This document shows, piece after piece, positions 6,847-10,634 of a DNA stretch of 10,634 nt; position 1 is the first letter of the stretch, and the number at the start of each line of letters is the position of its first letter. Position numbers and translations under genes: made by a program. The notes under the pieces were generated by a model, which searched no databases, had not been told where the DNA came from, and saw nothing but the letters and a program-made list of their open reading frames with translations. This stretch comes from QYOJ01 sp043810345. Lineage in GTDB: Bacteria; Bacteroidota; Bacteroidia; Bacteroidales; FEN-979. The stretch is from positions 1 through 10,634 of the forward strand of contig JBDROF010000070.1 in assembly GCA_043810345.1 (NCBI GenBank), given 5' to 3'.

Positions 6847-6896
6847 CCCCTAAATCCCCTGAAGGGGACTTGCTCCCCCTTTAGGGGGCCGGGGGG
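6847..6896. repeat. GC-rich palindromic repeat fused to the 3' end of dxs
   Basis: The stretch contains three nested or adjacent inverted repeats: cccctaaa (6847-6854) pairs with tttagggg (6880s), cccc/gggg flank tgaa at 6856-6867, and ccccc/ggggg flank ttta at 6875-6888, then a run of Gs. It resembles the CCCCTAAA...GGGGG-type dispersed palindromes that I recall from Bacteroidota intergenic regions, a memory-based comparison. The repeat encodes the final residues and stop codon of dxs. It might also act as a hairpin at the transcript end, although no U-tract follows on the minus strand. Confidence 0.75.
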
Positions 6897-8799
6897 TATC
6901 CTGGGTCAGGATGCTTTTCACCGCCTCAACGATTCCCTCCGCATCGTAGCCGCATTCCCTATAGAGCTCTTCCAGGGTTCCCTGGCTAACAAACCGGTCG
7001 GGAATGCCCAGCCTTTTCACGTTGACGGAGTATTCATGCTCACTGATAAATTCAAGCACCGCACTGCCCAATCCTCCTATAATGGTGCCATCTTCGATCG
7101 TCAACAGCTTATCGAACTTCTGCAGGACCGTGTGTAACAGGGATTCATCCAAAGGTTTCAGGAACCGCATATCGTAATGGCCAACAGATATTCCAGTCTT
7201 TGCCAGCTCCTCACAGGCTTTAACCACTTCATTCCCGATGTGACCGATGGAGAGGATCGCAACATCTTTGCCAGGGCAGATCATCCTCCCTTTCCCTGGC
7301 TTCAGTTCCTTAAAATCGGTCTTCCATTGAGGCATCACGCCCCTTCCCCTCGGATAGCGGATAGAGAAAGGTCCCATGCCGTCCAGTTGTGCCGTAAACA
7401 TCATGTTACGCAGTTCCTCTTCATTCATGGGTGCTGCTACGATCATATTGGGGATGCAGCGCAGGTAAGCGAGATCAAAGGACCCATGATGGGTAGGGCC
7501 ATCTTCTCCCACCAGTCCGCCCCGGTCGAGGTAGAATACGACCTGCAGTTTCTGCAGGGCAACATCATGAATTACCTGGTCGTAGGCCCGTTGCATGAAT
7601 GTGCTGTAAATGTTGCAAAATGGAATATATCCTTCACTGGCCAGCCCGGCTGAGAAGGTGACGGCATGCTGTTCTGCGATTCCCACATCAAAGGCCCGGT
7701 CGGGTAGTTTGTTCATCATGATGTTGAGGGAGCAACCGGTCGACATGGCCGGGGTTATCCCGATGATCCGGGGATTTTGCTCCGCCAGTTCGATGATGGT
7801 CCTTCCGAAAACGGTCTGGTATTTCGGGGCTTGTCCATGGCAGTTATCCTCTTTGATCTCACCGGTGTTTTTGTCGAAGATCCCCGGGGCATGATAACCG
7901 ATCTGGTCTTTTTCGGCCTGTTCAAATCCCTTCCCTTTAACTGTACAGATGTGCAGTAACTTTGGCCCCTGAATCTCCTTAAGGTCGGAAAGCAGTTTGA
8001 TCAGACGGACGACATCATTGCCGTCGACCGGTCCGAAATAACGGAAGTTGAAGGCTTCAAAGAGGTTGCTGCGGGTGAGGATAGAGGATTTTACCGCGTT
8101 CCCCAACTGCTTAACAATAGCCCTGGAATTTTTACCGTATTTGGTTCCGCCACCCATCAGAAACCAGATCTTGTCACGGAGTTTGTTATAGGTCCGGCTG
8201 GTAACGATATCGGCCAAATATTCTTTGATGGCGCCGACGTTTTTATCGATCGCGATTTGGTTATCATTGAGAATGACCAGAAGATTTGCATTGGATACAC
8301 CGGCATTGTTAAGTGCCTCCATGGCCATGCCCCCGGTCATCGCCCCGTCGCCGATCACGGCTACATGATGCTGGTTGGTATTCCCGCTCAGCCGGGCTGC
8401 GACACCCATTCCTAAAGCCGCCGAGATGGAGGTGGAGGAGTGTCCGACGCCAAATGCATCGTATTTACTCTCCGATATCTTGGGGAAACCACTGATCCCC
8501 TTGTACATCCGGATGGTATGGAAGAGCCCTTTTCTGCCCGTGAGTATCTTGTGCGCATAGGCCTGATGCCCTACGTCCCAGATCACCTTGTCGTCGGGGG
8601 TGTCGAACACATAATGGAGGGCGACTGCAAGCTCCACAGTTCCCAGACTGGCTCCCAGGTGTCCCTGGTTCACGGAGATCACATCAATGATCAGCGACCG
8701 GATCTCTTCGCACAATTGAGGCAACTCCTCTACGTCCAGCTTCTTGAGGTCGGCAGGGGAATCAATGTTCGCTAATAAGGGACCGATTACCGGGGTCAT
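6850..8799 (-). CDS. dxs: 1-deoxy-D-xylulose-5-phosphate synthase
   Basis: A 649-residue thiamine-diphosphate enzyme that condenses pyruvate and glyceraldehyde 3-phosphate to DXP, the first step of the MEP isoprenoid pathway; the product also feeds thiamine and pyridoxal synthesis. Visible signatures are GHLGASLG (46-53), FGVGHSS (116-122), the ThDP/Mg motif GDGAMTGG (150-157) with NDNQ (178-181), the catalytic Glu376 in GIAEQHAV, and DRGGLVGEDGPTHHG with YLRCIPNM in the transketolase pyrimidine domain. The C-terminal transketolase domain is complete. I chose ATG 8799 over the TTG at 8805. The terminus after VKSIL is unusual: residues 635-649 (TPRPPKGGASPLQGI) and the TAG stop are encoded by a palindromic repeat. 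The enzyme core is unaffected and should be active. A promoter element lies in the gap after the upstream Fe-S gene. Confidence 0.95.
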   Translation of the reverse strand: MTPVIGPLLANIDSPADLKKLDVEELPQLCEEIRSLIIDVISVNQGHLGASLGTVELAVALHYVFDTPDDKVIWDVGHQAYAHKILTGRKGLFHTIRMYKGISGFPKISESKYDAFGVGHSSTSISAALGMGVAARLSGNTNQHHVAVIGDGAMTGGMAMEALNNAGVSNANLLVILNDNQIAIDKNVGAIKEYLADIVTSRTYNKLRDKIWFLMGGGTKYGKNSRAIVKQLGNAVKSSILTRSNLFEAFNFRYFGPVDGNDVVRLIKLLSDLKEIQGPKLLHICTVKGKGFEQAEKDQIGYHAPGIFDKNTGEIKEDNCHGQAPKYQTVFGRTIIELAEQNPRIIGITPAMSTGCSLNIMMNKLPDRAFDVGIAEQHAVTFSAGLASEGYIPFCNIYSTFMQRAYDQVIHDVALQKLQVVFYLDRGGLVGEDGPTHHGSFDLAYLRCIPNMIVAAPMNEEELRNMMFTAQLDGMGPFSIRYPRGRGVMPQWKTDFKELKPGKGRMICPGKDVAILSIGHIGNEVVKACEELAKTGISVGHYDMRFLKPLDESLLHTVLQKFDKLLTIEDGTIIGGLGSAVLEFISEHEYSVNVKRLGIPDRFVSQGTLEELYRECGYDAEGIVEAVKSILTQDTPRPPKGGASPLQGI

Positions 8800-8819
8800 G
8801 TACAAGGGAATTGTGGAAA

Positions 8820-8827
8820 CAAAGGTA
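8820..8827 (-). promoter_or_regulatory. Bacteroidota -7 promoter element for dxs
   Basis: The minus strand reads TACCTTTG, matching TAnnTTTG. It lies 20 bp upstream of the dxs ATG and inside the 51-bp gap after the Fe-S assembly gene, so dxs can be transcribed independently of it. No clear TTG -33 box is visible. Confidence 0.55.
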
Positions 8828-8850
8828 TTAAAAAATGTGATGGGGTGATG

Positions 8851-9168
8851 TTAAAGCATACCCAGTTCGAGTTTTGCTTCGTCGGTTAGTTTGTCCATGT
8901 CCCAGGGCGGTTCAAATGTCAGCTCCACGTTCACTTCGCCGATGCCTTCGATCAGCTTGATCCCGTTCATCACCATGCCGGGCATATCCTCGGCAACCGG
9001 GCAGTTGGGCGTGGTGAGGGTCATCAGGATATACACATTATTGTAGTCATCAATCTGCAGGTCGTAAATCAATCCGAGATCATAAATATTGACCGGGATC
9101 TCGGGATCAAATACTGTACGAAGTGCGGATATTACTTTGTTTTCTATTTCAAATTTCTGCAGGTCCAT
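8851..9168 (-). CDS. MIP18/SufT-like Fe-S assembly protein (DUF59)
   Basis: A 105-residue single-domain protein of the MIP18/DUF59 family, members of which (SufT, PaaD-like, Cia2) help maturation of iron-sulfur proteins. Family signatures are DPEIPVNIYDLGLIYDL (21-37), the loop TTPNCP (52-57) with the conserved Cys56, and FEPPWD (85-90) near the end. Such stand-alone forms in Bacteroidota are often found beside suf genes; here sufE lies about 380 bp upstream in the same orientation but a PspC-domain gene on the other strand intervenes. Its own promoter element TAAATTTG precedes it by 15 bp. Which client proteins it serves is not evident. DXS, next downstream, is not an Fe-S enzyme, although IspG and IspH of the same pathway are. 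Confidence 0.88.
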   Translation of the reverse strand: MDLQKFEIENKVISALRTVFDPEIPVNIYDLGLIYDLQIDDYNNVYILMTLTTPNCPVAEDMPGMVMNGIKLIEGIGEVNVELTFEPPWDMDKLTDEAKLELGML

Positions 9169-9183
9169 GGTTCAATCTTTCTG

Positions 9184-9191
9184 CAAATTTA
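9184..9191 (-). promoter_or_regulatory. Bacteroidota -7 promoter element for the MIP18-like gene
   Basis: The minus strand reads TAAATTTG, matching TAnnTTTG, 15 bp before the ATG at 9168. A clear -33 TTG is not apparent. Confidence 0.5.
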
Positions 9192-9217
9192 TTTTATTCT
9201 AGGAAAACTGCAGATTG

Positions 9218-9294
9218 GAACGCAGATGACACAGATATAACTGATCTACACAGATATCAGTAAGAATCTGTACGGATCAGTGTGATCTGTGTTC
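9218..9294. repeat. Long imperfect inverted repeat (MITE-like)
   Basis: The left arm (9218-9255) begins gaacgcagatgacac and the right arm (9266-9294) is its near reverse complement, ending gatctgtgttc. Aligned, the stem has about 29 pairs with six mismatches and a single 9-nt bulge in the left arm, and a 10-nt loop at 9256-9265. The motif cagat recurs throughout both arms. It fills most of the 185-bp gap between the divergently read MIP18-like and PspC genes. No transposase or coding potential is present; it looks like a non-autonomous palindromic element or a repeat of RNA-hairpin type. Confidence 0.75.
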
Positions 9295-9296
9295 TA

Positions 9297-9327
9297 TTGT
9301 ATATGTAACCGAATCCTGTTATCTTCG
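9297..9327 (+). promoter_or_regulatory. Probable promoter for the PspC-domain gene
   Basis: TTG at 9297-9299 and TATCTTCG at 9320-9327 are 20 bp apart, a normal spacing for Bacteroidota -33 and -7 boxes; the -7 box departs from TAnnTTTG at one position. It lies 26 bp upstream of the ATG at 9354 and begins just after the inverted repeat. Confidence 0.45.
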
Positions 9328-9353
9328 TCCAGTGAATCCAAAAACTGGAACCG

Positions 9354-9554
9354 ATGACTGAAGAAGTTAAAAAATTATACCGCTCCACCAAAGACAGGAT
9401 TATTGGCGGGGTGTGTGGAGGACTTGGCGAGTATCTCAAGGTGGACCCCGTGCTGCTACGGGTAGTTTGGGCTGTCTTTTTCTTTTTTGGAGGGATGGGA
9501 CTGCTGGCTTACATCATCGCCTGGATCATCATGCCGGAGCAACCGGCTTCATGA
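9354..9554 (+). CDS. PspC-domain small membrane protein
   Basis: A 66-residue protein made almost entirely of one PspC domain. The signature is clear: KLYRSTKDRIIGGVCGGLGEYLKVDP (residues 7-32), then LLRVVWAVFFFFGGMGLLAYIIAWIIMPE, which covers one long or two short membrane segments. In enterobacteria PspC takes part in the phage-shock envelope-stress response with PspA and PspB; lone PspC-domain proteins in Bacteroidota are common and their role is less defined, probably in the inner membrane. No pspA or pspB is in this window. Its terminal codons TCA TGA overlap those of sufE on the other strand. Confidence 0.88.
   Translation: MTEEVKKLYRSTKDRIIGGVCGGLGEYLKVDPVLLRVVWAVFFFFGGMGLLAYIIAWIIMPEQPAS
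9549..9554. other. Interlocked convergent gene ends (TCATGA)
   Basis: The 6-bp palindrome TCATGA serves as the last Ser codon plus stop for both the PspC-domain gene (plus) and sufE (minus). The two coding regions therefore overlap by 6 bp and leave no space for a terminator between them. Confidence 0.95.
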
Positions 9555-9980
9555 CCCCTTCCCATACTTCGTCTGAAACACCAACGCATACAACTTCATC
9601 TGCTTGATCATGGAGTTGAGGCCGTTGGAGCGGGTGGGTGAGAGGTGCTCCCGAAGGCCAATCTGGTCGATAAAGGCGAGGTCAGTGTTGAGGATATCCG
9701 CAGGGGGTTGATCCGACAGCACGCGTACCAACAGGTTGACGACTCCTTTGGTGATGATGGCGTCGCTGTCGGCCGTATAGAACCCCTTCCCGTCCCGGTA
9801 TTCCGCATGCAGCCATACCTGCGACTGGCAGCCAGAAATGAGGTATTGCTCCGTTTTGTATTTCGGATCGATCAGGGGCAGCGATTTCCCAAGCTCAATG
9901 AGGTAATTGTATTTTTCCATCCAATCATCAAAAAGGGAAAATTCGCTTACGATCCGGGATTCAATTTCGGGAATGGTCAT
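9549..9980 (-). CDS. sufE: Cysteine desulfuration protein SufE
   Basis: A 143-residue SufE-family protein. SufE takes the persulfide sulfur from the cysteine desulfurase SufS and passes it to the SufBCD scaffold for Fe-S cluster assembly. The sulfur-accepting cysteine is Cys51 in the diagnostic motif SGCQSQVW (49-56), preceded by the family segment YNYLIELGKSLPLID; the later GLREHLSPTRSNGLNSMI (133 region) is also characteristic. Length is typical. No sufS, sufB, sufC or sufD is in view, so the rest of the pathway must lie elsewhere. The ATG at 9980 follows a TATATTTG promoter element by 20 bp. The 3' end overlaps the PspC-domain gene. Confidence 0.95.
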   Translation of the reverse strand: MTIPEIESRIVSEFSLFDDWMEKYNYLIELGKSLPLIDPKYKTEQYLISGCQSQVWLHAEYRDGKGFYTADSDAIITKGVVNLLVRVLSDQPPADILNTDLAFIDQIGLREHLSPTRSNGLNSMIKQMKLYALVFQTKYGKGS

Positions 9981-10000
9981 AGCAGGTCAGACTTTGCCTG

Positions 10001-10008
10001 CAAATATA
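10001..10008 (-). promoter_or_regulatory. Bacteroidota -7 promoter element for sufE
   Basis: The minus strand reads TATATTTG, matching TAnnTTTG, 20 bp upstream of the sufE ATG. No well-placed -33 TTG is visible. The rest of the 115-bp gap to the next gene holds only short direct repeats such as acaagtg twice near 10068-10080. Confidence 0.5.
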
Positions 10009-10095
10009 CAAATAATAGAATGTGATACGGGATACAGGCAGACAGGAGGACTAGCGGTCCAGCGGACAAGTGAACAAGTGGTATGAGCTTAGAAA

Positions 10096-10542
10096 CTATT
10101 TTTCCCGATAGAGGTCTACCATTTTCACCACCAACGACGTACTCTCTTTGACTTCCTGATTGACATCTTCCTGAAGAGAATCTGCTTTGGTATAAAACAA
10201 TGTGTCGAGCTCTGATACTCGGGTGTAGTTCAGCAGGATCAGGCAGGCGTATTTTTCAAGGAATTCGGATTTTTGGGCTGAGGTCATGTTCTGAGATATT
10301 TGATCCCGGATGCCGGATGCCAATTGGTCTGAGATTTCCTGGTTTGAACGAGTTTGGAATCCCGGTGTTCTCAGAATACGGACAAAGCCGGGTTTGGAGG
10401 CAGGCAACAGCAGGGCATACGCGCTCTGGGAGGGGAGGTAATACAACATCGATCCCTGATCAAATCGGATATACGGCACATTATCATCCTGCACCTGGAG
10501 CATTACAGGCAAAACCAGGAGAAGTAAAAAATGATTTTTCAT
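10096..10542 (-). CDS. Secreted protein of unknown function
   Basis: A 148-residue protein I do not recognise. MKNHFLLLLVLPVML at the N-terminus looks like a signal peptide, with cleavage likely shortly after residue 17, so the mature protein should be periplasmic or outer-surface. There is no lipobox cysteine. The mature part is mixed alpha/beta in look: a beta-like YIRFDQGSMLYYLP and YALLLP region, a helical stretch with EISDQLASGIRDQISQNMTSAQKSEFLEKYA, and a charged C-terminus with repeated acidic residues. I chose the ATG at 10542; the open frame extends upstream to a TTG at 10563, which would place seven extra residues before the signal peptide. It is upstream of sufE by 115 bp and probably separate. 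Confidence 0.7.
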   Translation of the reverse strand: MKNHFLLLLVLPVMLQVQDDNVPYIRFDQGSMLYYLPSQSAYALLLPASKPGFVRILRTPGFQTRSNQEISDQLASGIRDQISQNMTSAQKSEFLEKYACLILLNYTRVSELDTLFYTKADSLQEDVNQEVKESTSLVVKMVDLYREK

Positions 10543-10557
10543 AGCATTCAATTTTAA

Positions 10558-10634
10558 CCGCAAAGTCGCCGAAGTCCACGCGAAGGCGAAGAAGGAATTT
10601 CTTCGGCGCCTTTGAGGCGTCCTTTGTCGCCTTT
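10558..10634. repeat. Palindromic repeat, running to the window edge
   Basis: The stretch is rich in cgcaaag/cgaagg words. A hairpin is visible: aaggc (10583-10587) and gaagaa (10588-10593) pair with ttcttc (10599-10604) and gcctt (10608-10612), with a 5-nt loop and a 3-nt bulge. The outer parts (cgcaaagtcgcc near 10560 and tttgtcgcc near 10624) are related in inverted sense, so the element is likely longer than the window shows. It lies immediately upstream of the secreted-protein gene and could hold its 5' leader. No coding potential is apparent. Confidence 0.65.

Noticed and set aside
6847..6896. An intrinsic terminator after dxs
   Set aside because: Stable hairpins are present but there is no U-tract on the minus strand, and the block encodes the end of dxs; a terminator role is possible but not supported.
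6739..7137. A 132-codon plus-strand open frame across the SDR to dxs junction
   Set aside because: It spans two conserved minus-strand genes and the repeat between them and shows no protein-like features.
8851..9980. A suf operon
   Set aside because: SufE and a MIP18/SufT-like protein are present but separated by an opposite-strand gene and without sufB, sufC, sufD or sufS, so no operon can be claimed.

Overview
The window looks like chromosomal DNA of a member of the Bacteroidota, from a non-model and probably environmental lineage of moderate GC. The evidence is threefold. Several genes are preceded by the Bacteroidota sigma-A type -7 element TAnnTTTG and show no Shine-Dalgarno sequence. 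The gene set (RbfA, MsbA-like exporter, ClC with CBS domains, DXS, MIP18/SufT-like protein, SufE, PspC-domain protein) is mostly housekeeping. The intergenic spaces hold short palindromic and tandem repeats of the kind common in this phylum. There is no phage, plasmid, CRISPR, IS transposase or defence module, and I do not see a clear new multi-gene system.

Layout. 1-134 is a 9-bp minisatellite. 155-1009 (minus) is a SAM-dependent methyltransferase, preceded by a 15-bp tandem repeat that overlaps the 3' end of rbfA (1078-1425, minus). A 54-bp divergent promoter region separates rbfA from a complete lipid-type ABC exporter (1480-3303, plus). The exporter abuts, stop codon to stop codon, a minus-strand run that reads, in transcription order, dxs (8799-6850), a short-chain dehydrogenase (6803-6024), a compact penicillin-binding-protein-4-like DD-carboxypeptidase (5963-5109) and a ClC/CBS chloride channel or transporter (5097-3304). 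Upstream of dxs, on the same strand, lies a MIP18/SufT-like Fe-S assembly gene (9168-8851). A small PspC-domain membrane protein (9354-9554, plus) interlocks tail to tail with sufE (9980-9549, minus). A secreted protein of unknown function (10542-10096, minus) and a partly visible palindromic repeat close the window.

How the genes relate. The region is a patchwork of core functions: 30S maturation (RbfA), lipid export (ABC), isoprenoid precursor synthesis (DXS), Fe-S assembly (SufE, MIP18/SufT-like), and envelope or ion homeostasis (DD-peptidase, ClC, PspC). dxs, SDR, dacB-like and clc are closely spaced and probably partly co-transcribed. The Fe-S genes stand apart from any sufBCDS cluster in view.

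The most distinctive theme is short repeats that invade or modify gene ends: the rbfA terminal codons and stop are tandemly repeated four times in frame, the last 15 residues and the stop of dxs lie in a palindromic GC-rich repeat, and a 20-codon stretch just before motif I of the methyltransferase consists of direct-repeat DNA. Two protein-level oddities also deserve attention: a DD-peptidase whose SxxK and SxN motifs are only about 29 residues apart, and a ClC that has Val where proton-coupled ClC antiporters have the internal proton glutamate.
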